A DNA stretch of 64,000 nucleotides. Origin: Beijerinckia indica subsp. indica ATCC 9039 (GTDB taxonomy: Bacteria; Pseudomonadota; Alphaproteobacteria; Rhizobiales; Beijerinckiaceae). Position numbers and translations under genes: made by a program. This document shows, in pieces, positions 1 to 9,848 of this stretch. The DNA is taken from positions 62,001 through 126,000 of the forward strand of contig NC_010581.1 of assembly GCF_000019845.1 (NCBI RefSeq), written 5' to 3'. The notes beneath the pieces are model-generated. The model searched no databases and was not told the DNA's origin. It saw only the letters and a list, made by a program, of their open reading frames with translations. Each line of letters opens with the position of its first letter. Positions within the stretch are counted from its first letter, which is position 1.

Positions 1-71
1 CTACTGCCGGAAACCGTCATGGCCGGGCCGCCCGATTTCAATTGCACGATATCACCAGCTTCGAAGCTCAT
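1..71 (-). CDS. DUF2158 (YodC-like) protein, N-terminal fragment
   Basis: Reading leftwards from an ATG at 71, the frame gives MSFEAGDIVQLKSGG and then PAMTV before running off the window edge. This opening (hydrophobic-acidic 'GDIVQLKSGGP.MTV') is the signature of the short DUF2158/YodC family, normally 60-90 residues, whose function is unknown. Only 23 codons are visible, so length and C-terminus cannot be judged. The family call rests on this one motif. Confidence 0.6.
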   Translation of the reverse strand, partial: MSFEAGDIVQLKSGGPAMTVSGS

Positions 72-118
72 GGCATTAATCCCCTGATTAGCCCTTTACC
101 GCATCTACCGCATCAAAC

Positions 119-140
119 CAAAAAGTGCGGCCACTTTTTG
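119..140. repeat. Palindrome, likely REP-family member
   Basis: CAAAAAGTG, a 4-base loop, then CACTTTTTG form a perfect 9-bp stem. It is preceded by GCATCAAAC, so it resembles the GCAT...CCAAAA-type palindromes at 23707, 36212 and 55661, of which this could be a decayed copy. Confidence 0.5.
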
Positions 141-228
141 AAAAAAATCTGGTGTTTTCATAAAGGTAAAGCATCTCTCCAAATTCGGATTGAAAGAGAT
201 GAACTGCAAGGACGCTTTCCTTCACGAA

Positions 229-256
229 GGGCATTCTTTTGCTTGATAGAATGCCC
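229..256. repeat. Perfect 9-bp stem hairpin
   Basis: GGGCATTCT and AGAATGCCC are separated by 10 bases. There is no T-run on either side that would make it a standard terminator. It lies downstream of hemF (minus strand) and could still help end or stabilise that transcript. Confidence 0.4.
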
Positions 257-472
257 ATGGCCAGAGCCCGTTCCTGGCACGGCTTTCTGCTTAGTCCATG
301 TCCGGCCAGCGGGTCCAGACCCAAGTCTTAGGATTGGACCGGTGAGCAGAATCGGGGCGGGTGCCTTAAATCATTGGAAATGATTATATATGTCCCGCGA
401 TCCATGCCCGCCTCGGGGATGGGAGGTGAAAAATTCTTCGTGTTCTTGGGGATCATCCTCTGTCCGCGGCCC

Positions 473-1378
473 TTACCGCCATTTGACGACAGGGGGTAGC
501 GAAGAAAGAATCGCCTCGACATTGCCACCGGTTTTCAGGCCGAAAATCGTCCCGCGATCATAGAGCAGATTGAATTCGACATAACGGCCGCGCCGGACCA
601 ATTGTTCGTCGCGATCGGCCTCGGTCCAGGGCTGTGCCCAATTGCGCCGCACGATTTCAGGATAGATGGCGAGAAAGGCACGACCGATCTCCTGGGCGAA
701 GGCGAAATTGGCGTCGAAAATCGTCTCGTCCGGGCAGTCGAAATAATCGAAGAAGACACCGCCGATCCCGCGCGGCTCATTGCGATGTTTCAGATAGAAA
801 TATTCGTCGCACCAGTCCTTGAGGCGTGGATAATCGGCGACATCCTTGTGCTTGTCGCACGCTTCGCGCATGGCGGCGTGGAAGTCGATGGCATCCTTGT
901 CGTTCTGCATGCGGCGGCGATCGAGCATGGGCGTGAGATCGGCTCCGCCGCCGAACCAACCCTTGCTGGTCACGACGAAGCGCGTATTCATATGCACGGT
1001 CGGCACATTGGGATTGACCGGATGGGCGATGAGCGAAAGACCTGACGCCCAAAACCGGGGATCGGCCTCCGCACCCGGAATCTGGCTCGCGAATTCCGGC
1101 GCAAAACGCCCGAAGACGGTCGAGGCGTGGATGCCCGCCTTTTCAAAGACGCGACCCTTGAGCAACCCCATGAAACCGCCGCCGCCATCCTCGCCATCGG
1201 GATTTTTGCGCGTCCAGGGTTGTTTGGTGAAACGCCCAGCGGCCGGCGTCTGATCATCAAGGAAGGGGCCTGGGGCTTCCGCTTCGATTTTTTCGAAGGC
1301 GGCAATGATCGCATCCTGCAAGGATTCGAACCAGGGCTTTGCCTTGGCCTTGCAGGCCTCAAGGATGGATGGCGTCAT
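473..1378 (-). CDS. hemF: Oxygen-dependent coproporphyrinogen III oxidase
   Basis: Catalyses the oxygen-dependent double decarboxylation of coproporphyrinogen III to protoporphyrinogen IX in cytoplasmic heme synthesis. The 301-residue product matches the family's usual length of about 300. Family blocks are clear: the stretch around GGGADLTP, the [18 protein letters not shown] block, [13 protein letters not shown], and the C-terminal [21 protein letters not shown] region. The frame is open to 1429, but the ATG at 1378 ([10 protein letters not shown]) has a GGAGAG ribosome site and fits family N-termini, so I chose it. It stands alone and convergent to nothing; the next gene upstream (tetR) is on the same strand about 350 bp away. 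Confidence 0.96.
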   Translation of the reverse strand: MTPSILEACKAKAKPWFESLQDAIIAAFEKIEAEAPGPFLDDQTPAAGRFTKQPWTRKNPDGEDGGGGFMGLLKGRVFEKAGIHASTVFGRFAPEFASQIPGAEADPRFWASGLSLIAHPVNPNVPTVHMNTRFVVTSKGWFGGGADLTPMLDRRRMQNDKDAIDFHAAMREACDKHKDVADYPRLKDWCDEYFYLKHRNEPRGIGGVFFDYFDCPDETIFDANFAFAQEIGRAFLAIYPEIVRRNWAQPWTEADRDEQLVRRGRYVEFNLLYDRGTIFGLKTGGNVEAILSSLPPVVKWR

Positions 1379-1729
1379 CTTGCGAATTCTCTCCAGAAAG
1401 GGCGCGAGGTGGCGCTGGCCGGCAAACAAAAAGGGACGAGGCCGACCGTTTCGCCTTCGGAACTATCATGTCGGTTGCGGACTGAAAACCCGGGGAAGGG
1501 GGCTTTCACCGGGACCGATTGGCGCGGTGGGCGGGACGGATTGGGGGTGGGATAAAGCACCCCTCCTTCGGGGAGTGTCTCAGTTTGAATTTTGGCTAGG
1601 GGTGGAAAGATGACTTCCCCTTTATGCCGGAATTATCAGAAAGCGGAGTCTCGTAGGGTTTCGAAAACCTGAGCCTCATCTGGTGCACATCGGCCATGGA
1701 AGATTGCGGGCCATGGAAGATTGCGCCGC
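1379..1729. other. Intergenic region upstream of hemF
   Basis: No gene is supported. It contains one arm of the 16-bp inverted repeat (1577-1592) and, just before it, a small CCCCTCCTTCGGGG hairpin at about 1558-1574. The hemF promoter should lie in the part near 1379-1500, but no clear -35/-10 pair could be picked out. Confidence 0.4.
1577..1592. repeat. Left arm of 16-bp inverted repeat around tetR-gst
   Basis: GTCTCAGTTTGAATTT is the exact reverse complement of 3219-3234. The two arms enclose the tetR/gst pair, and each has a CCCTCCTTCGG hairpin on its outer side. This may mark the ends of an old mobile cassette. Confidence 0.6.
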
Positions 1730-2293
1730 TTACGCGGGCAGGAGAGCGACTGCACGATAGCTGTCGATCAAGCTGTCGTAGAGCGCGATATCCGAGCGGC
1801 TCCGCGCAATGAGTTGCGCGCCAGCGACGGCGGCGAAGATGGCGCGTGCTCTCTGTTCACTTTCCCCGTCACTGACTAGGGCCGCAGCGGATAGGAGCCT
1901 GCTCAGCCACGCCACGTTGACATCAGCAAAGGCCTGGACCTCCTGCTTCACCGCTTCGGGCAGGTCATCATATTCGGCAGCCATGAAGCTGCACAGGCAC
2001 ATGCGATTCCCCGTCGCGAGTGCCTTGCGAAACACCTCTGGATATCGGCGCAGGCAGCGGACCGGATCCGAGGTTTCGGCTAACATGGACTCAAGAGCAG
2101 ACGCTGTGTCCTCCCAATAGCGCCTCGCCACCGCTGCGCCGAGATCGGCCTTGCTTGGGAAGTGGTAGTAGATGCTCGCAGCCTTGATGCCTACCTCGTC
2201 CGCGAGATCGCGGAAATTCAAGCCGGCGTAGCCATGCGCCTGTGCCGTCCGTTTGGCCGCCGCCAGTATAGCTTCCCGAGAGCTTGAACTCAT
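1730..2293 (-). CDS. TetR/AcrR-family transcriptional repressor
   Basis: The product (187 residues from the ATG at 2293) opens with a TetR helix-turn-helix: REAILAAAKRTAQAHGYAGL, then FRDLADEVGIKAASIYYHFPSKADLG, which is the canonical recognition helix and 'YYHF.SK' turn. The C-terminal ligand domain is of the type seen next to detoxification genes. A GTG at 2305 is in frame, but the ATG at 2293 has a GTGAGG site about 8 bases upstream. It is divergent from the glutathione transferase gene with 113 bp between them. Two near-identical 18-bp sites lie in that gap, so it probably represses itself and the transferase. The inducer is unknown. Confidence 0.92.
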   Translation of the reverse strand: MSSSSREAILAAAKRTAQAHGYAGLNFRDLADEVGIKAASIYYHFPSKADLGAAVARRYWEDTASALESMLAETSDPVRCLRRYPEVFRKALATGNRMCLCSFMAAEYDDLPEAVKQEVQAFADVNVAWLSRLLSAAALVSDGESEQRARAIFAAVAGAQLIARSRSDIALYDSLIDSYRAVALLPA

Positions 2294-2323
2294 TGCACGC
2301 CTCACTGCCTCGCCATCGATTGC

Positions 2324-2341
2324 CTACCAAGTGACAGATAG
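2324..2341. promoter_or_regulatory. Putative TetR operator 1
   Basis: CTACCAAGTGACAGATAG matches the site at 2380 at 15 of 18 positions and shares its imperfect dyad (CTACC...GRTAG). It lies 30 bp upstream of the tetR start. Confidence 0.6.
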
Positions 2342-2379
2342 ACGTTGACCGCCTCAATTTAAAGCCCTATGTGTGATAT

Positions 2380-2397
2380 CTACCAATTGGCAGGTAG
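2380..2397. promoter_or_regulatory. Putative TetR operator 2
   Basis: CTACCAATTGGCAGGTAG has a perfect 5-bp dyad (CTACC/GGTAG) and ends 9 bp before the transferase ATG, overlapping its ribosome site. Binding there should block expression of the transferase. Confidence 0.65.
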
Positions 2398-2406
2398 AGG
2401 TGCGCT

Positions 2407-3102
2407 ATGAGTTCCGACATCACCCCATTCGATGTAATCAAGCTGCCTAGGATGAAGATTTACGATTTTCCCACGGGCCCTTATCCGGCGCGTGTGCGTA
2501 TCGCTTTGGCCGAGAAAAACCTGCAATCGCGCGTCCGGTTTGAGATGGTCGATCTTTACAAAGGTGAGCACAAGAAGCCCGCGTTCATCGCCACCAAGAA
2601 TTACTCCGGCACGCTGCCGGTGCTCGAACTCGATGATGGGACCCTGATTGCCGAGTGCACGGCCATTACCGAATATCTCGACGCCCTCGATGGCGCTCCG
2701 ACTCTCACTGGCAGGACACCGCGCGAAAAAGGCCTGATCCATATGATGAGCAAGCGCGCCGAGTTGGAGTTGCTCGACGCCATCAGTGTTTATTTCCACC
2801 ACGCCACACCAGGGCTTGGACCTGACGTCGAGATTTATCAGAACGCCGAGTGGGGGCTTCGTCAGCGCGACAAAGCCGTGAGGGGGATGCACTATTTCGA
2901 TGGCGTTCTGAGAACACAGCCATTCGTGGCCGGTGAGATCTTCTCGATGGCCGACATCACGGTCATCGGCGGTTTGATCTTTGCGGAGATTGTGAAGCTG
3001 CCGGTGCCTGCGGAGTGCGAGGCGCTTCAAGCTTGGTACGCAAGGATGCAGGAGCGCCCCAGCGTCAAGAACCGGGTGACGATGTCAGAACCGGCCACGT
3101 AG
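2407..3102 (+). CDS. Glutathione S-transferase family protein
   Basis: A 231-residue cytosolic GST. Residues from about 16 (MKIYDFPTGPYPARVRIALA) form the thioredoxin-fold N-domain. The cis-proline block is SGTLPVLELDDGTLIAEC, where the 'E-C/S' follows the glutathione gamma-glutamyl contact. The helical C-domain contains GEIFSMADITVIGGL, the usual N-capping box with 'S.ADI'. GSTs conjugate glutathione to electrophiles or reduce them; the substrate cannot be read here. ATG 2407 is used because GGTAGAGG precedes it; a start at 2452 would give the shortest GST form. It is probably controlled by the divergent TetR repressor. Confidence 0.9.
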   Translation: MSSDITPFDVIKLPRMKIYDFPTGPYPARVRIALAEKNLQSRVRFEMVDLYKGEHKKPAFIATKNYSGTLPVLELDDGTLIAECTAITEYLDALDGAPTLTGRTPREKGLIHMMSKRAELELLDAISVYFHHATPGLGPDVEIYQNAEWGLRQRDKAVRGMHYFDGVLRTQPFVAGEIFSMADITVIGGLIFAEIVKLPVPAECEALQAWYARMQERPSVKNRVTMSEPAT

Positions 3103-3218
3103 CGTGAACAATCGATCGGCTTGATCGGGCGCGACGGCGACAGGCCGCCGCCGCGCTGAATATCCGCTTCCAGGATGATCCGATGCGGGCACCAGCATCC
3201 GATCAGGCTCGAAACGCG

Positions 3219-3234
3219 AAATTCAAACTGAGAC
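3219..3234. repeat. Right arm of 16-bp inverted repeat around tetR-gst
   Basis: AAATTCAAACTGAGAC is an exact inverted copy of 1577-1592. A TACCCTCCTTCGGTA hairpin follows immediately, comparable to the hairpin outside the left arm. Confidence 0.6.
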
Positions 3235-3289
3235 GCTACCCTCCTTCGGTACGGCTTGCTCTTTATCCGTGATGTGTCTACCTTACCCC

Positions 3290-5340
<2,051 letters not shown>

Positions 5341-5426
5341 CCATCCGCGCTTTAATGTGGAATGGTCCGGGGCATATTCAGCGCCCGGATGTCGCGGCCG
5401 CGATATCATCAAGCTTTGAATAGGGG

Positions 5427-5457
5427 AGCCGGTGTACGTTTGTGCATCGGCTTTTTT
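5427..5457 (+). terminator. Rho-independent terminator after thiC
   Basis: AGCCGGTG pairs with CATCGGCT (one G-U pair) around a 10-base loop, followed directly by TTTTTT. It sits 86 bp past the thiC stop. Confidence 0.75.
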
Positions 5458-5662
5458 CGTAGCGACGTGCGGTGTTGGCGTTGATGAACCGCCGAGCAAT
5501 TCTGTAATGGGAGCAAGACGGATTTTAACCGGAACGGATGAGGCCCCGTTCACCCTGTATATTGCAAGAAAGAAGAGGCTTTCAGTTCCAGGCTTGCGCG
5601 GAATTCTGGTATTTCCAGTGAATGCGCCCTATATGCTGAGCTGTAGGCTCAGAGGGAGAGTT

Positions 5663-5932
5663 ATGGCTACACAAGAGATAGCTTTACTTTGGGTTCCTGA
5701 AGGACTGGAACCGCTTACAAGCTGCGATAAATACGATCCAACGAAGAGGGAGTATTTTTCCACGCTCCATGAAGCAGTGGGGAAGGCCGTATCAGAGAGA
5801 GTTCACCAGAAAACCGAGCGTCTTCTGCCGTGGCTCAGAGCCGGCTCGGGTGAAGGAGCCGTTGTTTTCAATATTCAGGGTATCCTCCTGTTGAAGGCGG
5901 CATATGAGGAGGGTCTCGATGCCAAATCATGA
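5663..5932 (+). CDS. Small hypothetical protein
   Basis: An 89-residue protein beginning MATQEIALLWVPEGLEPL, with a good AGAGGGAGAG ribosome site. It is hydrophilic with no signal peptide or membrane segment, and I recognise no domain. The open frame extends upstream to 5432, but that part crosses the thiC terminator and does not look coding. It lies 176 bp before eutB on the same strand, so co-transcription is possible but nothing shows a role in ethanolamine use. Confidence 0.5.
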   Translation: MATQEIALLWVPEGLEPLTSCDKYDPTKREYFSTLHEAVGKAVSERVHQKTERLLPWLRAGSGEGAVVFNIQGILLLKAAYEEGLDAKS

Positions 5933-6108
5933 TGCGCATTGGCCCATTGTGATTTCTCTTCCCCGCGATCGCGGATTGGCATTAGCTCTTTAATGGGTTT
6001 GTATCACGCAGCGGTTCCATTCGAATTGGAAAATGGTATCTAGTTTCCGGTTCGATTTTGTCAGTTTCATGAAACTGTATCGACCGGCTTTGATTGTGAG
6101 GCAGCATC

Positions 6109-7485
6109 TTGCCCTATTCCAGCACCATAGCCGGCACGCATTATTGCTTTCCCGATCTGCGCACGCTTCTCGCCCGCGCCTCGCCTTTGCGCGCGGGCGA
6201 CAGACTCGCGGGGCTCACGGCGGACACCGATGCGGAGCGGGTCGCCGCCCGCATGACACTGGCCGATCTGCCGCTGAAAACCTTTCTGAACGAGCCGCTC
6301 ATCCCCTATGAACAGGATGAAGTGACACGCCTCATCGTGGACACGCATGACGCGGAGGCCTTCGCGCCCGTTGCTGCGATGACCGTCGGCGAATTTCGCG
6401 ATTTTCTTCTATCGGACGCGACCACCACCGAAAGCCTCGCAAAACTTGCCCCCGGCCTCACGCCGGAAATGGCGGCGGCCGTCTCAAAGCTCATGCGCAA
6501 TCAGGATCTGATTGCCGTCGCGAGGAAAATCTCCGTCATCACGCATTTTCGCACCACCATCGGCCTGCCGGGGCGGCTCTCGGTGCGCTTGCAACCCAAT
6601 CATCCAAGCGATGATCTTGCAGGCATTGGCGCATCGATTCTCGATGGGTTGCTTTATGGTTGCGGCGATGCCTGTATCGGCATCAACCCCGCGACCGATA
6701 GCGCCGCGCAGGCCTTGACATTGCTCCAACGGATCGAAGAGCTGCGCCTGCGTTTCGACATTCCCATCCAGGCCTGTGTGCTCGCGCATGTGACAACGAC
6801 ATTGGATGTCATCGCGCAAGGAGGTCCCGTCGATCTCGTCTTTCAATCGATCGCGGGATCGGAAGCGGCCAATAGAGCCTTTGGCGTTGATCTCCCGCTG
6901 CTCGATGAAGCGCATGCGGCGGTGCGCGGCCTCAATCGCGCCGATGCCAGTGCCAATCTTCTCTATTTCGAGACCGGACAAGGTTCGGCTTTATCGTCTG
7001 ACGCACATTATGATGTCGATCAGCAGACGATGGAGGCGCGCGCCTATGCGGTCGCGCGACGCTATTCTCCGTTGCTCGTCAATACGGTCGTCGGTTTCAT
7101 CGGGCCGGAATATCTCTATGACGGAAAGGAGATCATCCGGGCGGGGCTCGAGGATCATTTCTGCGGCAAGCTTCTCGGCCTGCCCATGGGCGTCGATGTC
7201 TGCTATACGAATCACGCTGAAGCCGATTCCGATGACATGGACAATCTCATGACCCTGCTCGGTGTCGCGGGCTGCACCTATATCATGGGTGTGCCGGGAG
7301 CCGATGACATCATGCTCGGCTATCAATCGACCTCCTATCATGACGCGCTTTATCTGCGCTCTGTTCTCGGCCTGAAACCAGCGCCGGAATTCGAGGCCTG
7401 GCTCCTTAAAATGGGCATTATGGATTCGCAATCGCGGATCCGCCCGGCGCTACAGGCGCAAAAACTTCTCGCCGCCTTTCCATGA
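6109..7485 (+). CDS. eutB: Ethanolamine ammonia-lyase, large subunit
   Basis: Catalytic subunit of the adenosylcobalamin-dependent enzyme that splits ethanolamine into acetaldehyde and ammonia. The 458 residues align with enteric EutB along the whole length, with diagnostic blocks IGLPGRLSVRLQPNHP, CVLAHVTTTLD, VFQSIAGSE, LYFETGQGSALS, VVGFIGPEYLYDG, IRAGLEDHFCGKL and CYTNHAEAD. The start appears to be TTG at 6109 with GAGG 8-9 bases upstream; no in-frame ATG gives the family N-terminus. The gene overlaps eutC by 4 bases (ATGA). No microcompartment shell or aldehyde-handling eut genes are nearby, so this is the short proteobacterial form of the pathway. Confidence 0.97.
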   Translation: MPYSSTIAGTHYCFPDLRTLLARASPLRAGDRLAGLTADTDAERVAARMTLADLPLKTFLNEPLIPYEQDEVTRLIVDTHDAEAFAPVAAMTVGEFRDFLLSDATTTESLAKLAPGLTPEMAAAVSKLMRNQDLIAVARKISVITHFRTTIGLPGRLSVRLQPNHPSDDLAGIGASILDGLLYGCGDACIGINPATDSAAQALTLLQRIEELRLRFDIPIQACVLAHVTTTLDVIAQGGPVDLVFQSIAGSEAANRAFGVDLPLLDEAHAAVRGLNRADASANLLYFETGQGSALSSDAHYDVDQQTMEARAYAVARRYSPLLVNTVVGFIGPEYLYDGKEIIRAGLEDHFCGKLLGLPMGVDVCYTNHAEADSDDMDNLMTLLGVAGCTYIMGVPGADDIMLGYQSTSYHDALYLRSVLGLKPAPEFEAWLLKMGIMDSQSRIRPALQAQKLLAAFP

Positions 7486-8237
7486 GCGATCCTTATGCTG
7501 ATCCTTGGGTCTTTCTGAGGGAGAAAACCCCGGCCCGCATCGCGCTCGGCCGCTGCGGCGATGGCTTGCCGACCGCGCGCCTCCTTGAATTCCAGCGCGA
7601 TCACGCCAGGGCGCGCGATGCCGTCCATGCCGCGCTCGACAGTGAGAAACTGTGTTCTGAACTCGATCCTCTCAAGCCGATCATCGTCCAGAGTCAGGCA
7701 CGCGATCGCGCGCTCTATCTCCAGCGCCCCGATCTCGGCCGCCGGCTCGATGAGGCCTCGCGCGAAAAATTGCGGGAAGGCTTTTACGACATCAGCCTCG
7801 TTCTGGCCGATGGGCTTTCCGCCCTTGCGGTGCAGAGCCAGGCGGCGCGGCTTGGCGCTCTGATCGAAAAGCGCTTGCCCCTCCGTTTCGCACCGCCGGT
7901 GATCGCCTTGCAGGCGCGCGTGGCGCTCGGCGACGAAATCGCCTCGGCGCTTGGTGCGCGGCTGGTGATCGTGCTGATTGGTGAACGGCCGGGCCTTTCG
8001 GCTGCGGACAGTCTCGGCGCCTATATCACTTTCGCGCCGGTGCCGGGCAAGACGACGGACGCGCAACGCAATTGTATCTCGAATATCAGGCCGGGCGGCC
8101 TCTCACTGGAAGAAGCGGCGAGGCGCATCGGTGCGATTGCTTCTTATGCCTTACATTTGCAAGGCACCGGCACGATGCTCAAAGAGGACGCGGCTTTGAA
8201 CGCCCTCGCTCCGCCCGAGGCGATGAAAGAGCGCTGA
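7482..8237 (+). CDS. eutC: Ethanolamine ammonia-lyase, small subunit
   Basis: The partner of EutB that completes the coenzyme B12 site. The 251-residue protein shows the EutC pattern: PARIALGRCGDGLPTARLLEFQRDHARARDAVH near the N-terminus (given here as the family's arginine-rich opening at residues 17-49), VIVLIGERPGLSAADSLG, and at the end SNIRPGGLSLEEAARR and LHLQGTGTML. It starts inside the eutB stop codon, which indicates translational coupling and equal stoichiometry. Confidence 0.96.
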   Translation: MSDPYADPWVFLREKTPARIALGRCGDGLPTARLLEFQRDHARARDAVHAALDSEKLCSELDPLKPIIVQSQARDRALYLQRPDLGRRLDEASREKLREGFYDISLVLADGLSALAVQSQAARLGALIEKRLPLRFAPPVIALQARVALGDEIASALGARLVIVLIGERPGLSAADSLGAYITFAPVPGKTTDAQRNCISNIRPGGLSLEEAARRIGAIASYALHLQGTGTMLKEDAALNALAPPEAMKER

Positions 8238-8334
8238 ATTTCTGAAAAAGAGTGGTAGGCTTCGGGTGTAAATTCACACAGGCAGCGTTTAACCCTTGCC
8301 CGGTTCCTCGCTCGAGCCTTGCACTGGAGCGCCG

Positions 8335-8622
8335 ATGAAGAGCAATCCCTGGCTGCGCGCGAGCTTCTCCGCCTTAACGCTCAGTGTCGAAGCTTCGAGT
8401 GTCATCGCCTTGCGCATGATGAAACTTGTGGCCGGCGGCAAGGCGGCGGAACGGGAAGCGCGCCGGATGGTCAATGAAAAGATCAAGGCCAATTTGAATC
8501 TTGGCGTCAAGGCCATGACCGGCAAGCTCGGCTCGACGCCGCAAAGCGTCATCGAGAAGACATCGAAACATTACAACCGCAAGGTGCGGGCGAATAAGCG
8601 CCGGCTGAGCAGCGGTCAATAA
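8335..8622 (+). CDS. Small conserved hypothetical protein
   Basis: A 95-residue basic protein starting MKSNPWLRASFSALTLS, with a TGGAGC site upstream. Residues 10-35 are helical and amphipathic (SVEASSVIALRMMKLVAGG), followed by charged KAAEREARRMVNEKI and a basic C-terminus. Short proteins of this kind occur in other Rhizobiales beside metabolic genes, but the function is not known to me. A phasin- or antitoxin-like helical protein is conceivable from composition only. Confidence 0.6.
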   Translation: MKSNPWLRASFSALTLSVEASSVIALRMMKLVAGGKAAEREARRMVNEKIKANLNLGVKAMTGKLGSTPQSVIEKTSKHYNRKVRANKRRLSSGQ

Positions 8623-8629
8623 CCCATCT

Positions 8630-9103
8630 TCAGAGAGCCATCTCCGGATCGCTCAATCCGTGCAGGCGATGCGCGGCCGCGTGGGCGAAACGCAAGAGCA
8701 TGGCGCGCCGCGTGGCGGGCGGCATTTTATGGTCCGGCGCTTCCCGCACGATCATCGCGCCATAGGAGTCGGCGATGATGAGGCCGGCTTCCTCCGGCAT
8801 GATCTCGACAGGCATATCCTGTGGAATGGCGAAATAGAGCCTGTCGCAATGGGCGCGATAGTCCTGCCATTTATGATCGGCGCGGAAATCGGCGATCGAG
8901 GATTTGATCTCGATAATATGGATCGCGCCGGATTCCCCCAGCGCGACAAGATCGGCCCTGCGGCCGGACAATAAAGGCAATTCCGTCACTGTGGAGAATT
9001 GCAGGGCGCGGAGCAGCCGCCGCGTTCCGCGTGCGACCCGCAAAGCGGTCTCGGATTGGCGGCCATCGGGCGGCAGGATCAAGGATTGCGTCGAATTCAG
9101 CAC
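8630..9103 (-). CDS. mmcB: MmcB-type DNA repair protein (PD-(D/E)XK-like)
   Basis: A 157-residue member of the COG5321/DUF1052 family. The core has the restriction-endonuclease-like pattern RADLVAL...HIIEIKSS (D then E-x-K), and the conserved tail is AHRLHGLSDPE. In Caulobacter, MmcB is an SOS-regulated protein needed for mitomycin C resistance, so a role in repair of cross-linked DNA is inferred. The start is GTG at 9103 behind AGGTGACGG. I saw no clear LexA box in the short upstream region. It is convergent with the preceding hypothetical gene. Confidence 0.85.
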   Translation of the reverse strand: MLNSTQSLILPPDGRQSETALRVARGTRRLLRALQFSTVTELPLLSGRRADLVALGESGAIHIIEIKSSIADFRADHKWQDYRAHCDRLYFAIPQDMPVEIMPEEAGLIIADSYGAMIVREAPDHKMPPATRRAMLLRFAHAAAHRLHGLSDPEMAL

Positions 9104-9132
9104 GGCATTCCGTCACCTATCATAGGCTGTCC

Positions 9133-9771
9133 TTAATGTGGAGATGACGCCCGCGACGCATCTTTCGCGCTCCAGACAGTCTGAGCCCATTCCCATGTCA
9201 TCTTGATGGTCATTGCCAACATCGCCACGAACAGAGCGAGAGCACCTGCAGCCAGGACAAAACGAATACCGGCTGATGAGGGATCAGCATCATCCGCGAC
9301 AAAACTGTTCCACACCGGAACGAACTTATTATTGAACCAGGAACCAAGGACCTTGGAAGCCAGACGAATAATCCGTGTCGCGACGACATGAAAAAAGTTG
9401 CCGATCATATTATTGGAAGGAGACGCTGTCAGGTCCACGGGAGGAGCTTTGCCTGTATCGAGCTGTATTCCTTCCAAAAGACTCGGTGTGCGTCTCTTCA
9501 AATGCTCAATATCGTGATACCGGTCTCCTCTTTGTGCCGCGATCAATGTTGAATAGGCGCACCAATACCGTGGTGTGCGAAGCTCTTGCGGATTGGCTGG
9601 AGGATCGTAACGGCCGTAAGGTGCTCCAAGACTATCTTCTGGAAGGCAAAGTCTCAGATGGCCATAGTGATACCAGTCCCAACCGGCCGTGACGAGGAAG
9701 GCGGCCATGATGGTGACCAAAGCCCAACCGGCCAATATTGCTAATCCAGAGGTTTTATATTCTTTTATCAT
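9133..9771 (-). CDS. Two-pass membrane protein, unknown function
   Basis: A 212-residue protein with a strong GGGAGG ribosome site. There is one membrane segment at residues 9-30 (LAILAGWALVTIMAAFLVTA) and a second near 168-190 (FVLAAGALALFVAMLAMTI). About 135 residues between them would lie in the periplasm and include three or more cysteines (LRLCLPEDS, YWCAYST). No domain is recognised. It lies 29 bp upstream of mmcB on the same strand, so the two may be co-transcribed, but no functional link is evident. Confidence 0.65.
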   Translation of the reverse strand: MIKEYKTSGLAILAGWALVTIMAAFLVTAGWDWYHYGHLRLCLPEDSLGAPYGRYDPPANPQELRTPRYWCAYSTLIAAQRGDRYHDIEHLKRRTPSLLEGIQLDTGKAPPVDLTASPSNNMIGNFFHVVATRIIRLASKVLGSWFNNKFVPVWNSFVADDADPSSAGIRFVLAAGALALFVAMLAMTIKMTWEWAQTVWSAKDASRASSPH

Positions 9772-9848
9772 TCGCCTCCCTCTCCGGATGAGCCAAAGGC
9801 ACCTTTGAGGAAGGCGAGATTAATCCATTGCCGGGCTTTGGCAAATTC

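Larger units (their letters stand above)
72..472. other. Intergenic region with two palindromes
   Basis: No convincing gene lies between the start of the DUF2158 gene and the end of hemF. Two perfect hairpins are present (119-140 and 229-256, listed separately). Short open frames here lack ribosome sites and recognisable protein sequence. Confidence 0.5.

Noticed and set aside
5933..6108. Cobalamin riboswitch ahead of the B12-dependent eutBC genes
   Set aside because: No B12-box (GCCACTG-like) or matching core was found in the gap or further upstream.
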